From Prochlorococcus sp. AG-363-L02 (GTDB lineage: Bacteria > Cyanobacteriota > Cyanobacteriia > PCC-6307 > Cyanobiaceae), in assembly GCA_003280185.1 (NCBI GenBank), contig QCFP01000001.1, forward strand, positions 62,001 to 126,000: DNA of 64,000 nt, written 5' to 3'. Shown in pieces: positions 41,262 through 48,921 of the stretch; within the stretch, counting starts at the first letter, position 1; the number at the start of each line of letters is the position of its first letter. A model generated the notes under the pieces. That model did no database searches. It was not told the DNA's origin and saw only the letters and a list, made by a program, of their open reading frames with translations. Made by a program: the position numbers and the translations under genes.

Positions 41262-42296
41262 ATGGATTACAAGACTTCTGGGGTTGATGTTGAGGCTGGA
41301 AGAGCCTTCGTTAGTCGCATTAAATCGAATGTCGAAGCAACCTTCAGGAAGGAGGTTATAGGGGGGTTAGGAGGTTTTGGTGGATTAATGCGTCTCCCAG
41401 AGGGCTTGAAGAACCCGGTCTTAGTAGCTGGAACCGATGGTGTGGGGACCAAACTAGAACTAGCGCAAAAATTTAAGCAACATCGCAATGTTGGTCTAGA
41501 TCTTGTTGCGATGTGCGTTAACGATGTAATTACCACAGGATCAGAACCACTTTTCTTTTTGGATTACATGGCCACTGGGAAAATTACTCCGGAGGCAATG
41601 GAAGAAGTCGTTGCAGGGATTGCGGATGGATGTAGACGAAGTGGATGTTCTCTTCTAGGTGGTGAGACAGCTGAGATGCCAGGGTTTTATTCGCCTGGGC
41701 GTTATGACCTGGCAGGTTTTTGCGTAGCAGTTGCAGAAGAAGGTTCTCTTATTGATGGTAGTAAAATTGAAGTAGGAGATACGATTATTGGCGTTGAAAG
41801 TAGCGGAGTTCATAGTAATGGGTTTAGTTTGGTAAGGAAGATATTAGAAATGGTAGATGTCAATGAGGGAACTACTTTTGGAGAAAAAAAATTACCATTA
41901 ATTACCTCGCTTTTGGCACCTACTAAGTTATATGTTCAGTTGGTAAGATCTCTTTTAAAGGATGAGGTCTTTATCAAGGGAATGGCACATATAACTGGTG
42001 GAGGCCTTCCTGAAAACCTTCCTCGATGTCTACCTCATGGTATGAGGGCTTATGTAGATCAGAGTTCCTGGCAGCGACCAGAGATTTTTCAATGGCTCCA
42101 GCACTTTGGCCAAGTTCCAGAAGCAGACTTATGGAACACATTTAATATGGGTATTGGGTTTTGCCTTGTAGTTTCTGAGAGGGATGTCGAGAGGGTTCTT
42201 CAGATTTCTACTAATGAGGGTTACCCTTCTTTTTGCATAGGCAGTATTGAGTATTTGCAGGGTAATGAGGATCTTTTATTGCGGGGTCTTGTTTAA
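41262..42296 (+). CDS. purM: Phosphoribosylformylglycinamidine cyclo-ligase
   Basis: Fifth step of purine synthesis, forming aminoimidazole ribonucleotide. Conserved blocks are [11 protein letters not shown] at the start, [23 protein letters not shown] and [12 protein letters not shown]. The 344-residue length is typical. Its product feeds ThiC as well as purines. Confidence 0.97.
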   Translation: MDYKTSGVDVEAGRAFVSRIKSNVEATFRKEVIGGLGGFGGLMRLPEGLKNPVLVAGTDGVGTKLELAQKFKQHRNVGLDLVAMCVNDVITTGSEPLFFLDYMATGKITPEAMEEVVAGIADGCRRSGCSLLGGETAEMPGFYSPGRYDLAGFCVAVAEEGSLIDGSKIEVGDTIIGVESSGVHSNGFSLVRKILEMVDVNEGTTFGEKKLPLITSLLAPTKLYVQLVRSLLKDEVFIKGMAHITGGGLPENLPRCLPHGMRAYVDQSSWQRPEIFQWLQHFGQVPEADLWNTFNMGIGFCLVVSERDVERVLQISTNEGYPSFCIGSIEYLQGNEDLLLRGLV

Positions 42297-42449
42297 AGCA
42301 CTCAGTCTGCCCTTTTCTGAATAAATTTTGCTTCGGAGTTGTAAGAGCCTCTTCTTTGAAACGCATTTCTGTATTTCGACCAGTAAAATATATACAGACA
42401 ATCCGATTTATTTGATCGGCATCAGCGTCGTTACATTTTCTTTAGATCG

Positions 42450-43094
42450 ATGCCTTACGAGAGTTCTCAACGTTTAACACGGCGACGTAGTTCTGCTGGC
42501 CCTGTACCTCCCAAGAGACCCTTGGGTGATGGTTATGATTTGAATGGTCCAAACCGCTCAGGGGCTAGACCAACTTTTCTGACTCTTCGTGATCATGGCA
42601 AGGTCTATGTCGCAGACATGCCAAATCTTTCTGATGGTCAGTTGGCTCATATTGGAAAGGAAGCGGAAGAGGTCCTTGAAAGTTTGGAAAGACGGTTAAG
42701 TGATCTTGAACGTGAGGTTGGTAATGGATTTGGTGATAATGACACCTTTATAAAGGCGTCAACAAAGCGAGATGTAACTCGCAGATTTATTAAGGCAATA
42801 CAAGATGAGCAAGAGCATCGTAATAATAATCCTGCTTTGAGAACGGCTGCATCCGAGTCCTTACCAAGAACATTTCTTGAAGTCGCACGACATAGACTTC
42901 CTGGTGCAACTTTTGATTCATTACTTAGAGAAGCTTTAGCTGCTTGCTCAAAGGAAGAGGAAGTTGAAGAAACGCCTCCAGCACGAGCTCCAGCTCCAGA
43001 ACCTCCAAAGCCTAAAAAGGTTGTTTCATTGCATTCTAAAAACTCTACTTCTATCCCAGTTATTGTTAGTCCGGATCCTAACAATAAAAGTTGA
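42450..43094 (+). CDS. Conserved hypothetical protein with Pro-rich tail
   Basis: A 214-residue soluble protein with a basic start (RRRSSAGPVPPKRP), a coiled-coil-like middle (LSDGQLAHIGKEAEEVLESLERRLSDLERE) and a Pro/Glu-rich linker near the end (PPARAPAPEPPKPKK). No enzyme motif is seen. It reads like a core picocyanobacterial protein and I take it as the last clearly core gene before the island. Confidence 0.65.
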   Translation: MPYESSQRLTRRRSSAGPVPPKRPLGDGYDLNGPNRSGARPTFLTLRDHGKVYVADMPNLSDGQLAHIGKEAEEVLESLERRLSDLEREVGNGFGDNDTFIKASTKRDVTRRFIKAIQDEQEHRNNNPALRTAASESLPRTFLEVARHRLPGATFDSLLREALAACSKEEEVEETPPARAPAPEPPKPKKVVSLHSKNSTSIPVIVSPDPNNKS

Positions 43095-43184
43095 CTAATA
43101 TCCAAATAACTCACTTAATAAACAACACTATTATCAAGTTGTTTAAATTACTTGAAATATTTGATAAATAATAGAGAAATCAAA

Positions 43185-43352
43185 ATGTCAGAAACGAATC
43201 CAAAGTTGTATAAACCATTAGATGGAGTAGTTTCCCAGGACAATGAGGTTGATATGACAGGAGCTAACAGGATACTATGCAACTATTGTTTGCGAACTTC
43301 CTCAAATGGAAATCGATGCATAGGACGATGTGTTGAAGATAGTGAGTATTAA
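43185..43352 (+). CDS. Small cysteine-rich protein
   Basis: A 55-residue protein from the ATG at 43185 (an upstream ATG at 43152 is possible). Four Cys are arranged as CNYC and CIGRC, which fits a small zinc-binding knuckle. No function is recognised; similar tiny Cys-pair proteins are common in Prochlorococcus. It follows the previous gene by about 90 bases. Confidence 0.55.
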   Translation: MSETNPKLYKPLDGVVSQDNEVDMTGANRILCNYCLRTSSNGNRCIGRCVEDSEY

Positions 43353-43429
43353 TCTCTTATAGATAGTAGAGTTAAAATAGGCATGTAAATGAACATATAA
43401 AGAGTTCTCTTCTTTTATGTTATATATTA

Positions 43430-43558
43430 TTGAGATCCCCAAAAGCCAGGCTAATTCAATCTCTAAAAAATATAATCGCTTGCTGGGAGAGTCTTTCTAG
43501 AGACGATAAATTATTTTTTGATTCAATTAATATAAACGATATCGCAAAGTCGCTCTGA
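43430..43558 (+). CDS. Possible 42-residue ORF
   Basis: A TTG-initiated frame with protein-like composition (RSPKARLIQSLKNIIACWE, then DDKLFFDSI). No Shine-Dalgarno sequence stands out and no homologue is recognised. It occupies an otherwise empty stretch between the Cys-rich gene and the small exported protein. It could be chance. Confidence 0.3.
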   Translation: MRSPKARLIQSLKNIIACWESLSRDDKLFFDSININDIAKSL

Positions 43559-43571
43559 AAGAGGGTTTTTA

Positions 43572-43841
43572 TTATGAGCTTTTTTTGCAACAAGCATATA
43601 TTGGCTTATCAGGAATCTCTTCCCCAAACCTGTCAAATTCTCTACCAATCAAATGACATTCTTTTTTCTCTTGATTTTGCAGAATTCGTGAGAGAGAATT
43701 TGCCTTATTTTTATTATCTAGATTTTTTTCATTATATTTAATTTCGCAGATTTTTATCTCTGCAGAAAGAGGAGCTTGAGCAACAAAAATATTCAACATC
43801 AACAGAAACAAGATCTTTGTCCAGTTTTTAATGACAGGCAT
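43572..43841 (-). CDS. Small exported hypothetical protein
   Basis: An 89-residue protein with a clear signal peptide (basic start, KILFLLMLNIFVAQAPLSA, cleavage expected after Ala). The mature part is hydrophilic with four Cys (ICEI, ECHLI, ACCKK), possibly disulfide-bonded. The start at 43841 is chosen because the signal follows at once; the frame extends to 43910. AT-rich flanks and lack of neighbours on its strand suggest an accessory gene. Confidence 0.55.
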   Translation of the reverse strand: MPVIKNWTKILFLLMLNIFVAQAPLSAEIKICEIKYNEKNLDNKNKANSLSRILQNQEKKECHLIGREFDRFGEEIPDKPIYACCKKSS

Positions 43842-44072
43842 GATGAGGATCTTCTTTGCTGTTTTGAATGATAGATCTTTCCGTGAAAAGTCATGGCAAA
43901 AATGAGACATTATTTTTGAGCAGGAAAAGTGTTTACTCGATGTCTTTAAACAGATGTTAAAATAAGCTTTACAGAACAGTTATTAGAACATTGATTCGAT
44001 CGATTAAACTAAAAAAACCAATAAGGAAAAAGAATTTGGAATTTTCTGTAAAACTTTTGACCATTCCTCTTA

Positions 44073-44756
44073 ATGATCACTACTATAGTTTTAACTATAG
44101 GTTTTAAAAGCTTGACAAGCTATCTTTTTAAGCAATCGAACTTCCTTTCTGGTAGGCGATCTTTTAAGGGTTTTCATAGGGCAAAATCGGTTGGTTATTT
44201 TGTTCAAGAAGGATCTGTGAGTGATCAGAAGGTACAAGATAGCCTGCTGAATATTGGTAGATGTTCGTATGTTTTGAATGATTCTCTTCATGAAGATGAT
44301 TCGGTGACCGAAAGACCAGGATTTTTAATGGTTCTCAATCGTTTAAAAAAGGGAGACGAGCTTGTTGTCGAGAAACTAGATTCCTTAGGCTTAACGTCAG
44401 CAGAAGCAGCTAGGAGATTGCATTTATTGCATAACCAAGGGATTTCTCTGAGAACCATTAAAGGAGATTTTGATAGTAGGGAATTGAGCGAAGCTTCAGA
44501 GAAGTTGTTTGACCTTGTTACAGCGCTATTGGCAATTGGAAGTAATCATGATGAGAAAAGTCAGACCAAAAAAGATGTATTTAAGACACTAGAAAATAGG
44601 AATTTGGGGGGAAGACCAAGGACGAGTGAAGTGAAAGAAAAGTTGGTTTTACGTCTTCGGGCAGATGGTTTCTCATATCGCTCTATTAGAGATCAGACGA
44701 GTATCTCGCTTTCAACTATTAGAAGAATTATAGCTGAGGAGAAATCATCTGGTTAA
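44073..44756 (+). CDS. Serine-recombinase-like protein with degenerate catalytic site
   Basis: A 227-residue relative of the resolvase/invertase at 48922. The C-terminal helix-turn-helix is well kept (GGRPRTSEVKEKLVLRLRADGFSYRSIR, then LSTIRRII). In the catalytic domain the conserved RVS-T block is replaced by FVQEGS (Glu46 where the nucleophilic Ser should be) and DRLGR is replaced by DSLGL. The RERT helix is also lost. It therefore probably binds DNA but cannot recombine, or is a decaying gene. A dyad at 44083-44100 overlaps the first codons, so the true start may be the TTG at 44112. Confidence 0.6.
   Translation: MITTIVLTIGFKSLTSYLFKQSNFLSGRRSFKGFHRAKSVGYFVQEGSVSDQKVQDSLLNIGRCSYVLNDSLHEDDSVTERPGFLMVLNRLKKGDELVVEKLDSLGLTSAEAARRLHLLHNQGISLRTIKGDFDSRELSEASEKLFDLVTALLAIGSNHDEKSQTKKDVFKTLENRNLGGRPRTSEVKEKLVLRLRADGFSYRSIRDQTSISLSTIRRIIAEEKSSG
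44083..44100. repeat. Palindrome CTATAGTT-TT-AACTATAG
   Basis: A perfect 8-bp inverted repeat separated by two bases at the start of the degenerate recombinase gene. The 9-mer ACTATAGTT is shared with the dyad before the intact serine recombinase (48899-48907), so it may be a binding site for this protein family. Confidence 0.55.
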
Positions 44757-44761
44757 TGAGT

Positions 44762-45307
44762 TTAGATGTTATTAGTTACCTGTTTTATTGAATATATTAA
44801 TGAGCCTGTCTTTTCATAGATTCTCACTTTTTCTTTTTTGATATGTAAATCAAAAGGATTTGTAAAAATACAAATAAGTATTCTTAGGAAGGTGCGTATA
44901 CTGTAACTTCTTTCATTATTTTTATTAACAAAAACTTCCATCTTTTCTGTTGATAATTGCTTGAGATCTTCTATTATATCTTTTATTAAAATATCATTCT
45001 CCTCTAGCGAATGAATTAGTTGAGACCTGCAAGCAGAATTTAAGGTGAATAGCATTTTCTTCAAGGCTCTTGTTGAATTACTTTTATCTAGAATTAGTTC
45101 TCTAATAATACATTGGTATAAGATTTCCCATTTATACGGTTCTTCCCTGTAAAGCAGCAAACCAGGTTTATATATTTCTTCGCTATTTATTTTTGCTAAC
45201 CTGTTTTTTTCATCGTTTGAATTTTGCTCTGAGTTCCAATATTCATATAGAGGCGATGACCTTTTTATACATTTAGAAATTTTTTTGGAGATATAGTTCC
45301 CTTTCAT
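44762..45307 (-). CDS. Hypothetical protein, AT-rich
   Basis: A 181-residue charged protein, Lys- and Ile-rich, without a signal peptide. One hydrophobic stretch (TFLRILICIFTNPFDL) could be membrane-associated. It is encoded opposite to and between two serine-recombinase remnants. Its base composition looks more AT-rich than the core genes. I recognise no family. Confidence 0.5.
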   Translation of the reverse strand: MKGNYISKKISKCIKRSSPLYEYWNSEQNSNDEKNRLAKINSEEIYKPGLLLYREEPYKWEILYQCIIRELILDKSNSTRALKKMLFTLNSACRSQLIHSLEENDILIKDIIEDLKQLSTEKMEVFVNKNNERSYSIRTFLRILICIFTNPFDLHIKKEKVRIYEKTGSLIYSIKQVTNNI

Positions 45308-45410
45308 GTAATTACAAGTATATTTAAGATTTATTTTAATAGACCTGTCTAGATTTTGTTAACTTTTACAAGTATATTTTTTTGAGAAAGACATTGCGCA
45401 GAGTGTATTT

Positions 45411-45734
45411 TTGGGAGAATTCTTAAGTCCTGCTCAAGAAATAACTAAGATCCTAATAGATGACTACTTGGTTAGGAAATGGCACACTAAAAGAGTGTTA
45501 AGCCCAATGATGGTTGAAAGAGAACTGATTCGTGAACGTACTTTGGAGTCAATAGAACACCGAAGAAAGAATGGACTATCCATAGGAGGCAGACCACGTA
45601 CAAGTAAGCAAAGAGAAAAGCTGGTACTAGATCTTCGAGAGCAAGGTGACTCCTATAGGCAGATCAGGGATAAGACCTCGATGGGATATCACACCATTCG
45701 AAGAATCATCATCGACAGAGAGGCAGCGGCGTGA
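45411..45734 (+). pseudogene. Truncated serine recombinase (C-terminal fragment)
   Basis: The second half keeps the E-helix (ELIRERTLESIEHRR) and DNA-binding HTH (GGRPRTSKQREKLVLDLREQGDSYRQIRDKTS) of the family, but the catalytic domain with the Ser nucleophile is absent. The first 35 residues do not match the family and may come from a fusion after deletion. The stop overlaps the next start as TGATG. A role as a stand-alone DNA-binding protein cannot be excluded. Confidence 0.65.
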
Positions 45735-45877
45735 TGGTACCGACAGAACGAAGTCGCATCTGCCGGTACTGCGGATTAGAGGCACCGAGAGCACACTGGA
45801 GACCTTTCACTTGGACAGAGAAACACGAGGCGATATGTCCAAAGAACCCTTCTAAGAGCAGGGATTCAGGCGACTGA
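45734..45877 (+). CDS. Small zinc-ribbon-like protein coupled to the recombinase fragment
   Basis: A 47-residue ORF missed at normal length cut-offs: begins MVPTERSRICRYCGLEA and contains CRYC followed by an H-containing segment and HEAICPKN, giving a possible CxxC...H...C zinc site. Its ATG overlaps the TGA of the truncated recombinase, implying translational coupling. Function unknown; the fold is inferred from spacing only. Confidence 0.5.
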   Translation: MVPTERSRICRYCGLEAPRAHWRPFTWTEKHEAICPKNPSKSRDSGD

Positions 45878-45959
45878 CTAAATGTTTCCTTTGTTGGCAG
45901 GAAAAGCATTAATAGATCAAAACAGCTAAAAATAAGGAATACAGACCTACAGGTAATTA

Positions 45960-46460
45960 ATGGGTAATAACTTGTTCTATAAAGCTTTGGCAGCCATCAG
46001 TACCGTTGGGGTTTTGGTGCTTGCAGGTACGTCCCTGGTACCAGAAGCAAGTGATAAAGCTAAGGAACTTGATGAGTTAATTGCCAGATCAAAACGAGAA
46101 GTAATCGAAGCTAGAAAGGATGCTTTGGTTGAGGTGAATTCAGTAAGAAAAGATGCTTTGAGTGAAGTAAATAACTCTAAGAGGACTGCTTTGTCTGAGG
46201 TCAAAGAAGCTCGTGAAGATGTTATGAATGCTTTGGCAAGGTCTAAAAAAGGGACTTCAGGAGAGAGCGTTTGGTTAATTCTTCGTATAGGAATGGTCTA
46301 TGACAGTAGCGTTGGCGATGCTCTTGGATTAGTGAAAATACCAATGAAGGATATGGATCAATGTGAGGAGCAAGGTATTAAGGCAATGTCCAGCAATCGG
46401 TTTATGGGTTCTTGGAAAGTATCGAACAGAATTGGTTATGAATGTATTGAGAGCGAATAA
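45960..46460 (+). CDS. Membrane-anchored coiled-coil protein with 11-residue repeats
   Basis: A 166-residue protein. The N-terminus has one membrane segment or signal (ALAAISTVGVLVLAG). Three consecutive 11-residue repeats follow at about 52-84 (RKDALVEVNSV, RKDALSEVNNS, KRTALSEVKEA), a hendecad coiled coil. The C-terminal 65 residues form a separate domain with two Cys. It is followed with no gap by another exported protein. No function is recognised. Confidence 0.6.
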   Translation: MGNNLFYKALAAISTVGVLVLAGTSLVPEASDKAKELDELIARSKREVIEARKDALVEVNSVRKDALSEVNNSKRTALSEVKEAREDVMNALARSKKGTSGESVWLILRIGMVYDSSVGDALGLVKIPMKDMDQCEEQGIKAMSSNRFMGSWKVSNRIGYECIESE

Positions 46461-47054
46461 ATGAAAAAGATTCTTTTTGGCATTGCGTTAGCAATTTCCT
46501 CATCACTTTTTACACCCGTGAAAGCTGATTTTGGAGATGCTGATTTCCCTGAAGGGATGTTTGATGATGGACCAAAGAGTTATCACGATGTTTGGTGCAG
46601 AAAAATAAAAAATGAATGCCGTGTTCGGTTTCAGGGACCTGCAATGTGGGTGGAAGGACAAGGAGGCATTCAGGCATCTCAATACGTGAGATATCGCTAT
46701 GACAAAGATGGACAAATAGGTGGAATGTTTTCATCTAGTACTGTCGAGCACTACAACTACATCACCTATAAATCAAATAATGGTCAGGAACGAGAAGCTT
46801 TATTCCTCATTACGAATAACAATGCTCAAGGTGAGTTTCTAAGAGCTTTCTTTCGTTGGAAGAAGCAGAGGTCTCTACCAATTCCTAACTATCGACTTCC
46901 AGCTAGCCAGGGACCGCAAGAGACTCACGGTCGAGACAAAGGGAACAACCCGTACGACAATCCTCCGATCACTGACTGGTCAGAGAAGACGACTAACGAA
47001 CGAGATCCAAAATGCAATTCTCCTGTATATCGAAACAAGCCAGAGTGCAGGTAA
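46461..47054 (+). CDS. Exported hypothetical protein
   Basis: A 197-residue protein with a signal peptide (KKILFGIALAISSSLFTPVKA). The mature part contains two Cys early (VWCRKIKNECRVRF) and two late (RDPKCNSP, KPECR), many aromatic residues and a charged Pro-rich tail. The ATG directly follows the previous stop, so both are co-translated. It ends just before the remnant element's end sites. Function unknown. Confidence 0.6.
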   Translation: MKKILFGIALAISSSLFTPVKADFGDADFPEGMFDDGPKSYHDVWCRKIKNECRVRFQGPAMWVEGQGGIQASQYVRYRYDKDGQIGGMFSSSTVEHYNYITYKSNNGQEREALFLITNNNAQGEFLRAFFRWKKQRSLPIPNYRLPASQGPQETHGRDKGNNPYDNPPITDWSEKTTNERDPKCNSPVYRNKPECR

Positions 47055-47060
47055 TGACTT

Positions 47061-47128
47061 GGTAGGACATTCTTGCGATAATGAATTTGAGGTCGATAAA
47101 GGACTGACTGTCCTACCAGTGTCCTACC
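47061..47128. repeat. End sites of the older element: GGTAGGACA and two TGTCCTACC
   Basis: GGTAGGACA at 47061-47069 is followed after 39 bases by two direct TGTCCTACC copies at 47109-47117 and 47120-47128 (11-bp period). The layout and the 39-base gap are identical to the right end of the intact element at 52055-52122, but three of the nine bases differ. Probably arm-type binding sites of a recombinase or accessory factor. Confidence 0.75.
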
Positions 47129-47210
47129 ACTAAGAATGGCAAAAAGAGTAAGGAAAAGAGACCTCATAATCGAGTTCCTGCAACTGATGACAGGAATCGG
47201 TATGAAGAAA

Positions 47211-47237
47211 GGTAAGAAGGCGGCACCCAGATTCGAA
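47211..47237. repeat. att repeat (left), partial tRNA-Cys 3' end
   Basis: This 27-bp segment (GGTAAGAAGGCGGCACCCAG plus ATTCGAA) is identical to 52181-52207. It holds 20 bases of the tRNA-Cys 3' end from the T-loop outward plus seven flanking bases, the expected crossover site of a tRNA-targeting integrase. It is attL of the intact element and also the attR of the older remnant. Confidence 0.9.
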
Positions 47238-47298
47238 AGTGGTCTAAAGCTATAAGAATCAAGATATAGCAGCAGTTCTGGCGATCAAAAGCAGCGAT

Positions 47299-47375
47299 TC
47301 ACCTACCATTCACCTACCGTATGGTGCATAATGTGAGCAGGGGACTGAGTTCTTTAAAAAGTCTCTGGTAGGTGA
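47299..47375. repeat. Left end sites of the element: TCACCTACC twice and GGTAGGTGA
   Basis: TCACCTACC at 47299-47307 and 47310-47318 (11-bp period) and the inverse GGTAGGTGA at 47367-47375, five bases before the integrase start codon. The same 9-mers occur at the other end of the element. The inverse copy covers the integrase ribosome-binding region, which suggests autoregulation. Confidence 0.8.
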
Positions 47376-47379
47376 TTTC

Positions 47380-48768
47380 TTGACACCAAGATTTCCTAAA
47401 GATTGGACAACTTTGAATGTTCGGGAATACTTCGGACTTCGAGGGGACTATTCAACCAATCTCAGGTTGAAGAGACCTAAGAAATCCAAATACATCTACG
47501 CAGAGTGGTTACCTGAAGAAAGTGAAGATCCAAGACCGCACCAAGGTCGAACTAAAGGAGGGAAGGGGAAACGAATAACTCTTATTCAGTCGATGAGGAC
47601 TGAAGACCCTCTGGAGGGTGCAAGACGAGCAGTTGAATGGAATCAGAACAAGCAAAAGGAAGTCCGTGATCTGAGGGATAAACAGGAAGGAAAGTTTGAT
47701 AGTCCTTTGTCTTCTTACTGGGAGGAGTATTGGTTCAAAGAGGAACCACTAAGAGAGACCAAAAGGAATTTCAAGAGATGGAGAAGGGAGGAACTCCGTA
47801 AATGGAATGCACCTGAATATGGGATTTCTCAACAACCTTGGTCTCAAAGGAGTGTGGATCTGATTACTCCATCTGACTTCAGGGATTACTTCGATCTCCT
47901 TGAGAAAAGAGCAAGATCCAAAGGGAGTAATGGTGCAGAGACCAAGAGGGAGATGAAGACTCTGATAAACAAACTTCTGCGAATTGCACAGGATGATTTC
48001 TTAGGTCATTCCTTTCCAACATTTCCTCGGATTGAGGGTGGGAAAAGAGATCAGGTTCGACACCTGCAAAGGAAAGAGTTCGATCTTCTAATGAAGACCG
48101 TTAGTGACCTTGCAGAGGGAGCAGTTCAAAAAGCAACGTCACCTAAGAAGTATCAATCTCTTCCTTTCAAACCCAGCAATAGAAACAACGTTAGGAATTG
48201 GGTTGATCTGCATGATGCACTTTTCTTGATGTGGTTCTTTTACTTGCGTCCTGAAGACATGTGTCGTCTCAGGAGTGAATGGTTTGAAGAGACTCCTGAT
48301 GAATGGATTTGCAATTTGGAGACAACTAAAAAAGACCGACCTCGACATCGGACAACTCATTACAGAGAGGATGCACCCAAGTACCTAAAGAGGATCTTTG
48401 GAAGGAAACCCACTGGATTCGCGATCCTTCCTCATATGCAAAGAGACATGAATAATCCAGCAAGTAGTGGGGTTCTTGGAAATTTGAATTTCCTTCTGAA
48501 AATTGCAATCGAGAAATGTCTTCCTGATTTCCCCCAGCAAGGAAGGAAATGGATCATTCTCAGACACACTGCATTGCGTTTAACCCTTGAGGAAAATCGG
48601 GATCTTTGGATTCCTCCTGACATCAATTCATTTGCAGATAACGCACATACCAGTCCTCCGATGTTGAGGGAGACTTACATCAATTACATCGAGTCAGAAA
48701 CAACTGCGAAGAAATCAAGGAAGAAAATCAAATCAGGTAGTTGGGAGTTGATTAAAAGGTCGAAATAA
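47380..48768 (+). CDS. Tyrosine recombinase (integrase) of the tRNA-Cys element
   Basis: A 462-residue phage-type integrase starting with TTG at 47380. The N-terminal half is basic (arm- and core-binding, RWRREELRKW). The catalytic domain shows Arg290 (FYLRPEDMCRLR), Lys317 or 318, Arg395 in IILRHTALR, His423 (NAHTS) and nucleophile Tyr433 (RETYINY). The usual first His of the HxLRH box is Ile392, a variation. Its position next to an att repeat and end sites makes it the integrase of the element. Confidence 0.9.
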   Translation: MTPRFPKDWTTLNVREYFGLRGDYSTNLRLKRPKKSKYIYAEWLPEESEDPRPHQGRTKGGKGKRITLIQSMRTEDPLEGARRAVEWNQNKQKEVRDLRDKQEGKFDSPLSSYWEEYWFKEEPLRETKRNFKRWRREELRKWNAPEYGISQQPWSQRSVDLITPSDFRDYFDLLEKRARSKGSNGAETKREMKTLINKLLRIAQDDFLGHSFPTFPRIEGGKRDQVRHLQRKEFDLLMKTVSDLAEGAVQKATSPKKYQSLPFKPSNRNNVRNWVDLHDALFLMWFFYLRPEDMCRLRSEWFEETPDEWICNLETTKKDRPRHRTTHYREDAPKYLKRIFGRKPTGFAILPHMQRDMNNPASSGVLGNLNFLLKIAIEKCLPDFPQQGRKWIILRHTALRLTLEENRDLWIPPDINSFADNAHTSPPMLRETYINYIESETTAKKSRKKIKSGSWELIKRSK

Positions 48769-48790
48769 TTCAAAAATTAGTGTTCTTAAA

Positions 48791-48815
48791 ACTGTACGAT
48801 TACCCTACAGTCATC
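48791..48815 (+). terminator. Possible weak terminator after the integrase gene
   Basis: ACTGTA (48791-48796) and TACAGT (48806-48811) can form a 6-bp stem with a 9-base loop, followed by a short T-rich stretch. It is weak and may be incidental. Confidence 0.25.
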
Positions 48816-48851
48816 TTTGCATTTAAAAAAGCATGAATACTCGGATCTTTA

Positions 48852-48916
48852 TGTTCCAATAACTATGTTTTATCGTTAGAATTGACGTATAGCAAAACAC
48901 TATAGTTATTGGAACA
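48852..48916. repeat. 65-bp dyad upstream of the serine recombinase
   Basis: The arm TGTTCCAATAACTAT (48852-48866) is repeated inverted as ATAGTTATTGGAACA (48902-48916), and the inner GTTTT/AAAAC also pairs with a two-base bulge. About 22 bases lie between the arms. The right arm ends five bases before the recombinase ATG at 48922. It is a candidate operator or recombination site for the adjacent serine recombinase and shares ACTATAGTT with 44083-44100. Confidence 0.75.
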
Positions 48917-48921
48917 GTACA

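Larger units (their letters stand above)
43353..47237. mobile_element. Remnant of an older tRNA-Cys element (left boundary unknown)
   Basis: The right end of this remnant is clear: end sites at 47061-47128 and an att repeat at 47211-47237 match the right end of the intact element next door. Leftward lie broken serine-recombinase genes, a small zinc-ribbon-like ORF, hypotheticals and two exported proteins, as expected for decayed cargo. No tyrosine recombinase and no left att repeat were found, so the left limit given is only the edge of core-like genes. Confidence 0.45.

Noticed and set aside
44140..44160. GGTAGGCGA as a third type of element end site
   Set aside because: It stands alone inside the degenerate recombinase gene with no partner copies or att repeat nearby.
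45646..45855. 69-codon ORF overlapping the recombinase fragment
   Set aside because: The frame overlapping it at 45734, with a coupled ATG and Cys pairs, is more protein-like; this one looks like its shadow.
47299..47375. Repeated 9-mers considered as a short CRISPR array
   Set aside because: The repeats are too short, have no regular spacers, occur at both element ends and lack any cas genes.
48882..48910. TTGACG as a -35 box of a promoter inside the dyad
   Set aside because: No -10 box with proper spacing was found; the TATAGT that follows is only 13 bases away.
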